Shown piece by piece: positions 32,737 through 41,067 of a stretch of DNA of 64,000 bases (position 1 is the stretch's first letter; every line of letters begins with the position of its first letter). Source of the DNA: Streptomyces sp. LBL. GTDB lineage: Bacteria; Actinomycetota; Actinomycetes; Streptomycetales; Streptomycetaceae. The translations under genes and the position numbers were made by a program. The notes below the pieces were generated by a model. The model was not told the origin of the DNA, ran no database searches, and saw only the letters and a program-made list of their open reading frames with translations. The stretch covers positions 1-64,000 of the forward strand of contig NZ_JARXYX010000031.1 of the NCBI RefSeq assembly GCF_029893585.1, read 5' to 3'.

Positions 32737-33530
32737 CGTTCTCTCGGCGTGGCCGCCGGTGCCCGCCACGTAATACCAGCCGGAAAGCCCGCGATCGCCC
32801 TTGCCCCGGCGGAACCGTCGTACCGGCGGTATGTCCTCGAACCGGACACGCCGCCCGGCACCCGGCGCGGCACGCCGGGGCACTTCCGGAGCCGAAGAGG
32901 CCCAGCTGAAGGGCGCCGGGCACGGGATCGCCGGACCGTGGACACCTTGACCGGCTGACCGGCCCGCCTCGGCGTGACTCACCGGAGCCGTGATCCCGGG
33001 CCCCTCGGGGCTTCAAGATCGTTCCATGGCTCCTACCAGTAACCAGTATCGTGCCCCTCGTACGGCCGTCGCGCTGCCGTACGAGGGCCACCGGGCTCTC
33101 TGGGCCGCCCGGTGCCCGTTGCCGGTGCCCCCAGCGCACGGGAGACACCGCTTGCCGCCGTCCGCACCACGGGCACGACGGAGGAGGCCCCCGCCTCGTT
33201 GGGCACGATCACCGCCGGCGCAGCCACCACCTCACCGCGCGCGTCACGCACCGCCTCCGCGACCCCCAGGGCGTCCAGGTGCACGTAACCCGGCACGTAC
33301 GCGTACCCCTGCCGACGGTTCTCTGTCCTCACCTGGCCATCATCGGTTTTCATCCGGTCACGCCAAGCCCCCGGAAGCGCCGGAGGACCAGCGCGCCGGT
33401 AACGGCGGGAGGCACAGGGTAGGGCAGGTGTCGCCGTCCCGCTGGTCCGGAGGCGTGCCCCGCGAGGTCCGCTTATCGTGATCGAGGGCGCCGCTTCCCG
33501 GTTCGCGACGGGCGCCCCTGGGAGGCATCG
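32737..33530. other. 794-bp gap without a secure gene
   Basis: Between the esterase and the peptidase no frame has both a ribosome site and family resemblance. The one stretch with coding character is on the minus strand (33033-33353) and is listed separately. No hairpin or repeat stands out. Confidence 0.5.
33033..33353 (-). CDS. Possible small hypothetical or decayed gene
   Basis: A 106-codon frame with a coding-like first half (RRQGYAYVPGYVHLDALGVA, then VAAPAVIVPNEAGASSVVPV) and a Gly/Arg/Pro-rich end that looks like frame read-through. The ATG has no ribosome site. I cannot name a family. It may be a degraded gene of the mobile remnants nearby. Confidence 0.25.
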   Translation of the reverse strand: MKTDDGQVRTENRRQGYAYVPGYVHLDALGVAEAVRDARGEVVAAPAVIVPNEAGASSVVPVVRTAASGVSRALGAPATGTGRPREPGGPRTAARRPYEGHDTGYW

Positions 33531-35156
33531 ATGCTGGCCAAGCTGTCGGCGCGGCCCACGGCCCGGCGCTGCGCGATCACCTCGGCGGCCGGACTGGCCC
33601 TGCTCGGCGCGGGGCTCCCGGCAGCCTCGTCGGACGGCTCCGCACCGGATCTGTCGCGGTTCTACCGCCAGAAGGTGACGTGGGTGAAGTGCGAGGGCGC
33701 GGAGATGCCCCCGGATCTCCAGTGCGGGAAGGTCGTCGTCCCCCTCGACTACGCGAAACCGCGGGGGCCCGCCCTCGACCTGGCGCTCGCCCGCTACCGG
33801 GCCACGGGGAAGTCACGGGGTTCGGTGCTGCTGAACTTCGGCGGGCCCGGCGGTGCGGGAGTCGCCGGACTCGCCGCCGGGGGCAAGGACTTCATGGGAT
33901 TGGCGAAGGACTACGACGTGGTGTCCTTCGACCCCCGGGGCGTCGGCCGGTCCTCGCCGGTCAGCTGCGGCGACGGAACCGAGCAGGCCGTCCTGGTGAC
34001 GGACGGGGACAGGGACGTCACCGGCGATCCACGGACGGTGCTCCAGCAGGTGCGCGAGGTGGCCGCCACCTGTGCGAAGCACTCCGGGCCCGTCCTCCCG
34101 TACATCGGTACGGTGAACGCCTCCCGCGACCTGGACGTGATGCGTCAGGCCCTCGGCGACAAGAAGCTCAACTACCTCGGCTTCTCCTACGGAACCCGGC
34201 TCGGTGCGGTGTACGCGGCCCAGTTCCCCGAGAAGGTCGGCCGACTGGTGCTCGACGGTGTCGACACGCTCACCGAGCCGCTGTCCGACCAGGGCGTGGC
34301 GGGCGCCGAGGGTCAGCAGAGGGCGTTGGAGGACTTCGTCGACTGGTGTGTGAAGGACATCGCCTGTCCGTTCGGCACAGACGCCCGTTCGGCACGCGAG
34401 GAGGTCGTACGGTCGGTCGCGTCGCTGGACGAGAACCCGGTGCCGACGGACTTCGGCAGGGACTTCACCGGCCAGGACCTCGTCGGCGCGATCGGACAGG
34501 CTCTCTACAGCGAGGAGTTGTGGCCCTCGCTGGAACGGGCGCTCGCCTCGCTGGTCGAGGACGGGGACACCCGGGCGCTCCTCGCTCTCTCCGGCGGCGG
34601 CTCCGGTTCCCGGGCGTCCGACTCGTGGGCGTCCGGCTCCCGGGCGTCCGGCTCCCGGCCCGGCGGCAGGGCGGACGGCGGTCTGGTGGACCAGGAGGAC
34701 GTGCCGCTCGACAACCTTCCGGCGGCGCTGATGGCGATCAACTGCGCGGACGATCCCGACCGCCCCGGTGCCGAACGGATCACCCGTGACCTCGGCCGGC
34801 TGCGCACCGCGTACGAGGAGGCATCCCCCGTCTTCGGCCGCTACCGGCTCACCGAGTACCTGATGTGCTTCGGCCGTCCGAAGGGCACCGACTTCATCCG
34901 CGAGGAGGTGCGGGACGTAGCCACGCCCAAGATGCTCCTCGTGGGCACGCGCGGCGATCCTGCGACGCCGTACCGCTGGACCGTGGAGACGGCCGAACGG
35001 CTGGGCGACTCGGCCGTGGTACTCGACAACAAGGGCGAGGGACACACGGGTTACGCCTCCTCCACGTGCGTGCACCGGACCGTCGACGCGTTCCTGCTGT
35101 ACGGCTCGCTCCCGCCCGACGGCAGCTCCTGCGGGCCCGAGGGCGACCGCGACTGA
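33531..35156 (+). CDS. Secreted alpha/beta-hydrolase peptidase (tripeptidyl aminopeptidase type)
   Basis: A 541-residue exported serine peptidase of the TAP/SlpD group, which trims tripeptides from secreted proteins. The signal segment (RRCAITSAAGLALLGAGLPA) precedes the mature part. Blocks are LNFGGPGGAGV (oxyanion), SFDPRGVGRSSP, the nucleophile in YLGFSYGTRLGAVYA, Asp in LLVGTRGDPATPY and His in GEGHTGYASSTCV. A Gly/Ser/Arg insert near residue 360 (SGSRASDSWASGSRASGSR) is encoded by short DNA repeats. GGGAGG lies before the ATG at 33531. It is a single-gene unit. Confidence 0.92.
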   Translation: MLAKLSARPTARRCAITSAAGLALLGAGLPAASSDGSAPDLSRFYRQKVTWVKCEGAEMPPDLQCGKVVVPLDYAKPRGPALDLALARYRATGKSRGSVLLNFGGPGGAGVAGLAAGGKDFMGLAKDYDVVSFDPRGVGRSSPVSCGDGTEQAVLVTDGDRDVTGDPRTVLQQVREVAATCAKHSGPVLPYIGTVNASRDLDVMRQALGDKKLNYLGFSYGTRLGAVYAAQFPEKVGRLVLDGVDTLTEPLSDQGVAGAEGQQRALEDFVDWCVKDIACPFGTDARSAREEVVRSVASLDENPVPTDFGRDFTGQDLVGAIGQALYSEELWPSLERALASLVEDGDTRALLALSGGGSGSRASDSWASGSRASGSRPGGRADGGLVDQEDVPLDNLPAALMAINCADDPDRPGAERITRDLGRLRTAYEEASPVFGRYRLTEYLMCFGRPKGTDFIREEVRDVATPKMLLVGTRGDPATPYRWTVETAERLGDSAVVLDNKGEGHTGYASSTCVHRTVDAFLLYGSLPPDGSSCGPEGDRD

Positions 35157-35168
35157 CGTACCCCGGCC

Positions 35169-35400
35169 ATGGGCGGGACGTCCGGAGCCTTTGCGGTCGG
35201 CCAGGGCCCACAGCCCGCCGCGGGCGAAGCGGCCGTGCCGGACGCGGACCGTGTCCGAGTGCAGGCCCATCTCATGGGCGCTGCGCGCGTTGGAGCGTCC
35301 CTGTGCCGCATCCAGGACGACCTGCGCGCGTATCCGCAGCCGGTGCTCAATCTTGCGGCCGAGCCATCCTCTTCGACCGCTCACGTTCGGTGGCGGTCGG
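35169..35400 (-). mobile_element. IS630-type transposase, N-terminal fragment
   Basis: The minus strand encodes RAQVVLDAAQGRSNARSAHE, MGLHSDTVRVRHGRFARGGL and ADRKGSGRPAH, the helix-turn-helix N-terminus of IS630-family transposases. The DDE domain is missing; the fragment stops beside the peptidase gene. No inverted repeats were found. The remaining sequence to 35507 carries nothing else. Confidence 0.75.
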
Positions 35401-35507
35401 GACCATCGGGCAGGCCGGGGCAACGGGCACGGCAGACGGGCCGATCGGGAGAAGCGGATCACGACGGGCCGCAGCCCGCCGAAACCCGTGCCAGGATCCG
35501 ACAGAAC

Positions 35508-36047
35508 TCAGCGTTCCGCGACCGCCGACTCGAGCAGGGACAGGGTCCGGTTGTCCGCGTCCGCGTCTGCGCGGACACCGAGGGGCAGCGGCAGGTTCGG
35601 CGAGGTGTGGCCGAAGTCGACCTGGGCGAGGACGGGGATGTCACGCTGCGCCAGGACGTCGAGCACAACGTCGCGCAGACCGACCTGGTCTCCGCCGCCC
35701 TCGTAGGGCGTGACCTCACTCGGGATGCCGACCACCATGCCCGCGATCCGGTCCAGCACACCGGACAGCCGCAAGGCATGCAGGTCGCACCAGATCCGCG
35801 TGACCGGCCGCTGTACCTCTTCCCAGAACAAGACGGCGCCGTCGAACCGTTCGGCGGCCAGTGCGAAGGGTGTCGCCTGCAACTGGACCAGGCAGTTCAG
35901 CAAGCCGCCGACCAGTGGTCCCTGCGCGCGGCCCGGCTGCCAGGTTTCCCAAGTACCCCTTGCCGGCAGCACGCCCGGCGCCTCGGCCTTGGTCAGCACA
36001 CGGGCGTAGAGGCCGACGAGTTCGGACCGACGGGCCTCGTCGCCCAA
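35508..36047 (-). pseudogene. LD-carboxypeptidase (S66) gene lacking its 5' half
   Basis: The last 150 codons match the C-terminal domain of S66 LD-carboxypeptidases/MccF-like proteins: TWETWQPGRAQGPLVGGLLN, AVLFWEEVQRP, RLSGVLDRIAGMVVGIP with the catalytic-type Glu, and QVDFGHTSPNLPLPLGV with the catalytic-type His. The N-terminal domain with the nucleophilic Ser is absent; upstream reads GFGSDWYTLGDEARRSELVG, unrelated sequence. Without the Ser the product cannot work. IS630 remnants lie directly downstream. Confidence 0.75.
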
Positions 36048-36454
36048 CGTGTACCAATCGCTGCCGAAACCGCGGACGCCCCCGCCGGCGCCTGCCAGCC
36101 GACCACCTCGCCGCCCCAGACCTCTGACGAACCGACACAGAACCGGGCCTCGAAGTCAACCCTCCAAGGATTTCTGGAGCCGACCACTGAGAACACAAGG
36201 CCGTCGAACACACAACCGAACCCGCGTCGACCACCAGCCGACCGGTCAAGTCCCGTGCACATCAGACGACTTGACCCACTTGGTGCCGCACCCCGGGCGC
36301 CTCGGTCGCCCACACCGTGAAGACTGTGGCATATGCCAGAAGCACCACCGTATCGTGTGTTGCCAAATCCCTTACAGCCCGTCGCGGGCTGTGCCACAGT
36401 CGTAACGGTCCTTCCGCCCGCCTTGGTCGTACCGTCCCCCCATCGGAGTGCGTC
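36048..36454. promoter_or_regulatory. Upstream region of the phosphatase gene with two dyads
   Basis: Within this 407-bp gap are the perfect palindrome TGGCATATGCCA (36327-36338) and a CAGCCCG-TCG-CGGGCTG hairpin (36375-36391). Both lie 65-130 bp before the PAS-phosphatase start and could be an operator and an attenuator-like stem. The left part has no recognised gene. Confidence 0.45.
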
Positions 36455-37885
36455 ATGCCGCCCCATCTCTCTGCGGACCACCCCGCCGCACCGCCGCCGG
36501 AACGCGGCTCGGTCGACGCGCTGATATCGCAGGCGCGACGGCTCAAGGGCGACGTGGACGCCGTACGACGGGACGCTCGGCCGGACGGATCGGACCCGCA
36601 GGACCGATGGCAGCGTGCGCTGTACGACCTGGCGCTGCATCAACTCACCGACCTGGACGAGCACTTGGCACAGCTGCGGGACGGCCCGCCGCCCGTGCCG
36701 GCGTCACCCGAGGCGGCGCCCGCCCCCCGAGCCGTGCCGCCCGCTCCCCGGCGCGGCTCGCTGCTCAGCCAGGTCGGCAGCGCGGAGTGGAACTTCCTCA
36801 CGGATGAGGCCAGTTGGTCCGGCGAGCTCTACCAGATCCTGGGCCGGGACCCCGCCGCCGCTCCGCTGACCCTCGACGAGCTGCCGTCCCTGGTACTCGA
36901 CGAGGACCGGCCGAAGCTGACGGCGTTGGTCACCGACTGCCTCGTGGACGCCAAGCCCATCGACGGGGAGTTCCGCGTCGTACACGCGGACGGCGGCGTG
37001 CGGACCGTGCACATGAGGGGCGAGCCCGTGCTCGACACTGACGGCAGCACCGCCTCGATGTGGGCGGTGCTGCGGGACGTCAGCGAACTGCGCCGCAGCC
37101 AACGGACGGTGAGCGAGACCCGTGACTCGTTACAGCGTCAACGGCACCGCGCGCAGACCGAGCACCGGCTCGCGATCGAGCTGCAGGAAGCTGTGCTGCC
37201 GCCGTGGCGCGGCTCGCTGCGGCTCCCGCGCCAGGGCCCCGAGACACTCGACCTGGCGGCCCACTACCTGCCGTCGTCGACGAGCGCCCTGATCGGCGGT
37301 GACTGGTACGACGCCCTCGAACTCGCCGACGGCGAGACCCTGCTCAGCGTCGGCGACCTCACCGGCCGCGGAGTCGCCGTGACCTCGGGTATGGCGACCC
37401 TGCTGGGCGCCGTCCGCGGCATGGCGATGACCGGCACCCAACCGGGTCAACTGATGGCCTGGCTGAACCAGTTGCTCGACGTCACCGCGCAACCGGCGCT
37501 GGGCAGCGCGGTGTGCTGCCGCTACCGGCCCGAGACCCGCACCCTGGTCTGGGCGCAGGCCGGACACCCCGCCCCGCTGCTGTTCCGCGGCGGGACGGGG
37601 CGCGCGCTGCGCGCACCGGCCGGTGTCCTGCTCGGCGCGACCTCCGGAGCCGTCTACGAGCAGGCCGAGGAAACCCTCCGACCGGGTGACCTGCTCCTGC
37701 TGCACACCGACGGGCTGGTGCGCAGGCACAGCCACACCGGGTCCGTGAACCGTCTCCTCGACCTGGCCCCCCGGTTCGGCGAGGCGCGTACCGCACAGGA
37801 CTGCGTACGGGTGGTCGTGGAGGAGTTCGGCGAGGCGGAGCGCGAGGACGACGCCTGTGTACTCGTCGTCAGGGTGACGTCGTAG
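36455..37885 (+). CDS. PAS domain PP2C-type (SpoIIE/RsbU) phosphatase
   Basis: A 476-residue cytoplasmic Ser/Thr phosphatase. An N-terminal helical region (to about residue 95) is followed by a PAS domain (WNFLTDEASWSGELYQILGR to MWAVLRDVSELRRSQ) and a SpoIIE-type PP2C domain. Metal-binding acids are visible in IGGDWYDALE, SVGDLTGRGVAV and REDDACVLVV. Such enzymes dephosphorylate anti-anti-sigma proteins and so free SigB-type factors. The ATG at 36455 has GGAG 7 nt upstream. A TTA codon (37130-37132) suggests bldA control. It converges on the NsdA-like gene. Confidence 0.93.
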   Translation: MPPHLSADHPAAPPPERGSVDALISQARRLKGDVDAVRRDARPDGSDPQDRWQRALYDLALHQLTDLDEHLAQLRDGPPPVPASPEAAPAPRAVPPAPRRGSLLSQVGSAEWNFLTDEASWSGELYQILGRDPAAAPLTLDELPSLVLDEDRPKLTALVTDCLVDAKPIDGEFRVVHADGGVRTVHMRGEPVLDTDGSTASMWAVLRDVSELRRSQRTVSETRDSLQRQRHRAQTEHRLAIELQEAVLPPWRGSLRLPRQGPETLDLAAHYLPSSTSALIGGDWYDALELADGETLLSVGDLTGRGVAVTSGMATLLGAVRGMAMTGTQPGQLMAWLNQLLDVTAQPALGSAVCCRYRPETRTLVWAQAGHPAPLLFRGGTGRALRAPAGVLLGATSGAVYEQAEETLRPGDLLLLHTDGLVRRHSHTGSVNRLLDLAPRFGEARTAQDCVRVVVEEFGEAEREDDACVLVVRVTS

Positions 37886-37923
37886 CACCACACCGGCGTA
37901 GCACTACACCGACACGGTCGTCC

Positions 37924-39417
37924 TCACGTCGATGTGCTGTTGCGGCCCCTGCCCTTCGGCTTGGGCAGTGCCAGCCTGATCTCCTCCCGCAGCTCGTTGA
38001 TCTTCGGATACCCGGAGTACTCGGCGGTGAGCCGGTACATCTGACGCAGTCGGTCCCAGGTGCGGTGGGAGGAGTTGGAACCCATCGACACCAGGGCGAG
38101 CCGCGCGTACCGGTCGGCCTGTTCGGGGTCGTCGGCGATGAAACAGGCCGAGGCCATCGACAGAAAGTCGAAGATCTTCGACCGCTGCCGTCCGTCGACC
38201 CTGAGGGCCAGGGCCTTCTCCGCGTAGTGCCGGGCGTGCACGGCCGCTCCGGGCTCGAACTCCGCCAGAGTGCGGTAGGCCAGGGCCTGCATGCCGTACA
38301 GATCCTCCTCCTTGAAGGTCTGCATCCAGCTCGGCGGTGCCACATCGCCCCGGTCGGAGGCGAAGAGGTCCTCCGCCTCGCCGAGCGTGCGGCGCATGGC
38401 CTGGCCCTTGCCCATCGAGGCCTGGGCCCAGGCCTCGACGGTGTGGAGCATGGCCCGGGTCCGCGGCAGCACCTCGTCGCCGGAGCCGGACCGGGCGAGC
38501 TTCATCAGGTCGAGCGCGTCGTCGGGCCGGCCCAGGTGCACCATCTGGCGAGCCGCCCGGGAGAGCGCCTCCCCGGCGCGGGGCCGGTCGCCGCCCTCTC
38601 TCGCGGCATGGGCGGCGATGACGAAGTACTTCTGGGCCGTGGGCTCCAGGCCGACGTCGTGCGACATCCAGCCCGCGAGGACGGCGAGGTTGGCGGCGAC
38701 GCCCCACAGGCGCCGCTGCAGATGGTCGGGGTGTCGGTAGGCGAGCATGCCGCCCACCTCGTTGAGCTGGCCCACGACTGCCTTGCGCTGCAGCCCACCG
38801 CCGCGGGCCGCGTCCCAGGCCCGGAACACCTCGACCGAGCGCTCCAGTTCCTCGATCTCCTGCGACCCGATGGGGGCGGCCTCGTAGCGGTCGAACCCGG
38901 CGGGGTCGACCTGCAGGGGATCGTCGAACTGGGGAGCGTCGGCGGTCAGCGCCGGATCGGTGTGCAGCCAGTCATACATGGCGCTGCTGAGTGCGGATCC
39001 CGCGGCGAGCGCGGCGCCCGCGCCCACCAAGCCGCGTCGGTTGAGCATGAGGTCCACTCCCGTGAATTCGGTGAGGACCGCAGCAGTCCGCTCGGGCGCC
39101 CACGGCACGCCGTCGGGAGGTTCCGCACTCCCGCCGCCCTGCCGTTTCCCCGCACGCCCGTGCCGGACCAGACCGAGGTCCTCGATGGTCACGACACGAC
39201 CGAGACGCTCGGTGAACAGAGCCGCCAGCACCCGCGGCACCGGATCGCGCGGGATCTCTCCCGTGTCGATCCACCGCCGCACCCGGGAGGTGTCGGTCGC
39301 CAGCTGGGGGTGGCCCATGGCCGCCGCCTGCCTGTTGACCAGCCTCGCGAGTTCACCCTTGGACCAGCCGGTCAGGCCGAACAGGTCCGCCAGGCGCGTG
39401 TTGGGTTCTCCACTCAC
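37924..39417 (-). CDS. NsdA/NsdB-type developmental regulator with TPR domain
   Basis: A 497-residue protein. The N-terminal 90 residues (SGWSKG-type GWSKGELARLVNRQA, then TDTSRVRRWIDTGEIPRDPV) are an XRE-like DNA-binding region typical of the Streptomyces NsdA family. After a short hydrophobic segment (RRGLVGAGAALAAGSALSSA) come helical TPR-like repeats to the C-terminus. NsdA and NsdB negatively affect sporulation and antibiotic production in S. coelicolor. Position in this arm would fit NsdB (SCO7252), from memory only, so no symbol is given. The GTG at 39417 gives the family start. It is divergent from an APH-like gene 245 bp away. Confidence 0.85.
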   Translation of the reverse strand: MSGEPNTRLADLFGLTGWSKGELARLVNRQAAAMGHPQLATDTSRVRRWIDTGEIPRDPVPRVLAALFTERLGRVVTIEDLGLVRHGRAGKRQGGGSAEPPDGVPWAPERTAAVLTEFTGVDLMLNRRGLVGAGAALAAGSALSSAMYDWLHTDPALTADAPQFDDPLQVDPAGFDRYEAAPIGSQEIEELERSVEVFRAWDAARGGGLQRKAVVGQLNEVGGMLAYRHPDHLQRRLWGVAANLAVLAGWMSHDVGLEPTAQKYFVIAAHAAREGGDRPRAGEALSRAARQMVHLGRPDDALDLMKLARSGSGDEVLPRTRAMLHTVEAWAQASMGKGQAMRRTLGEAEDLFASDRGDVAPPSWMQTFKEEDLYGMQALAYRTLAEFEPGAAVHARHYAEKALALRVDGRQRSKIFDFLSMASACFIADDPEQADRYARLALVSMGSNSSHRTWDRLRQMYRLTAEYSGYPKINELREEIRLALPKPKGRGRNSTST

Positions 39418-39662
39418 ATCAAGCCCCCAGGTTCTCGGCTGAGTTGACAGTAGCCCGGCGCGACATGCCGGGCGACTATTCGCCAGGGTTCGCCAGGGCA
39501 CGCCAGATGGTGTGCCAGTGACCAACGGGTGTCAGGTAGGAACGCGCCACCCCGACCCGGTCACCTTCTTGGACCAACGGAGGCATTCCCCAGGGTGCAT
39601 CCGAGGGACCGGGCCGGGCAGCGCACTGTCGTCGCAGGCACACGAAGGGATCTGTTTCGCCC

Positions 39663-40799
39663 ATGTACACAGCATCGTCCTCCGTGTCCGCCCCACCCCG
39701 GTCGCTGCACCCCCGCCCTGCGGGCGGCGGCCCCTACCTCGATCCCGCGCGTCCGGCGGCCCCCGTGCTCGGTGCGGGCAGGACGCGACGTGTTCCGGGG
39801 CTCGGCACCCAACCGCTCAGCGGGAGACTCGACTTGTCCGGCCCTCAGGGCGCCCAGCTGCGTACGGCGATCGCGTCGGTGCACCGGATCTGCCCGGAGT
39901 TCGCCCCGGTGCAGGTGTTGCGCCGCAGCGGACGCGCCGTGCTCCTGATCGGCACGACAGGACGCAGCACCGCCGTCGCCAAGTGTTTACTGGACCACTC
40001 CCCCGCGTGGGCCGAGCGGATCCGCCACGAGATAGCCGCATACCGCTCGTTCGTCCGGCACCGGCCGCCGGTGCGGGTGCCGAGACTGATCGCGGCGGAC
40101 CCGGACAACTGCACCCTCGTCATCGAGCGGATGCCCGGACGGGTGGCGGCACTGCACCGGCACCCGGCGGAGGCGCCGCCCCGCGCGGACATCAGGGCGG
40201 CGCTCGGCGCGGTCTGCCGGCTGAACGCGTGGCGGCCGCCGAGCGGCACCTTCGACACCCCGCTGGACTACGCGACCCGGATCAACCGATACCACGAGCT
40301 CGGGCTGCTCACCGACCGAGACCTCGGTGACCTGCAGAAGCTGCTGCACGGCATCGCGGTGTCCGCGGGCCGGCAGGGCATGGGCCAGTTCTGCCACGGC
40401 GACGCGCTCCTGTCGAACATCCTTCTGTCCCCGGCCGGTCCCGTGCTGGTGGACTGGGAGCACGCGGGCTGGTACCTGCCGGGCTACGACCTGGCGACGC
40501 TGTGGGCGGTCCTCGGGGACGCCCCGGTGGCCCGCCGGCAGATCAGCCAGATCGCCCAGTCGGCGGGACCGGCTTCACGGGACGCGTTCCTGGTGAATCT
40601 GATGCTCGTCCTGACCCGTGAGATCCGTACCTATGAGACGGCCGTGCAGCGTTCGATGCACGACACGGCCCCGGTGCCGGGAGCGGCCCACCCCGGTGCC
40701 GCGCCGTCCGGCGAGGAACAGCGGCTGCTGCTGAGGCGGTTGCACGACGACTGCCAGCTGGCCCGCAGGGCCGTGCGCGCGGCGGTCGGCACTCGCTGA
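39663..40799 (+). CDS. Aminoglycoside-phosphotransferase-family kinase
   Basis: A 378-residue APH-fold kinase. The catalytic loop is CHGDALLSNILLSP and the metal-binding segment VDWEHAGWYLPGYDLATLWA. The N-lobe has a Lys in STAVAKCLLDH and LVIERMPGR in the hinge. A 60-residue Pro/Arg-rich N-terminus precedes it. The substrate may be a small molecule other than an aminoglycoside. A TTA codon (39987-39989) suggests bldA-dependent translation. It is divergent from the NsdA-like regulator and ends in a perfect 21-bp hairpin. Confidence 0.88.
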   Translation: MYTASSSVSAPPRSLHPRPAGGGPYLDPARPAAPVLGAGRTRRVPGLGTQPLSGRLDLSGPQGAQLRTAIASVHRICPEFAPVQVLRRSGRAVLLIGTTGRSTAVAKCLLDHSPAWAERIRHEIAAYRSFVRHRPPVRVPRLIAADPDNCTLVIERMPGRVAALHRHPAEAPPRADIRAALGAVCRLNAWRPPSGTFDTPLDYATRINRYHELGLLTDRDLGDLQKLLHGIAVSAGRQGMGQFCHGDALLSNILLSPAGPVLVDWEHAGWYLPGYDLATLWAVLGDAPVARRQISQIAQSAGPASRDAFLVNLMLVLTREIRTYETAVQRSMHDTAPVPGAAHPGAAPSGEEQRLLLRRLHDDCQLARRAVRAAVGTR

Positions 40800-40802
40800 C
40801 GG

Positions 40803-40849
40803 GGACGAAGGTCCGCGGTGCGCTGGGGGCGCACCGCGGACCTTCGTCC
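40803..40849 (+). terminator. Perfect 21-bp hairpin terminator
   Basis: The arms at 40803-40823 (starting GGACGAAGGTCCGCGG) and 40829-40849 are exactly complementary and enclose the 5-nt loop TGGGG. It begins 4 nt after the APH-like stop codon. There is no T tract, but stem length makes termination or message protection very likely. Confidence 0.9.
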
Positions 40850-41067
40850 GTCCAGGCCCGTCGAAAAGGGCGTCTTCCCACTCCGTCGGTGTACGCCACT
40901 GACGCCCCGCAGGCCCGGGAGCCTCCGCCACGAAACTCCCATGGACCTTGATTGACATGGGGAATCACCTGTCTCTGGGCATGATTGACGGATCGTCGGC
41001 AAGCCGGTACCACTGACGCACGCCCGGCGCCGCACGGCTCATCGTCCGTCCGTCCCAGGAGGCTGCA

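Noticed and set aside
40880..41067. A c-di-AMP (ydaO-type) riboswitch upstream of the cell-wall amidase
   Set aside because: Such switches precede some Streptomyces cell-wall hydrolases, but I could not find the conserved core sequences or stems here.
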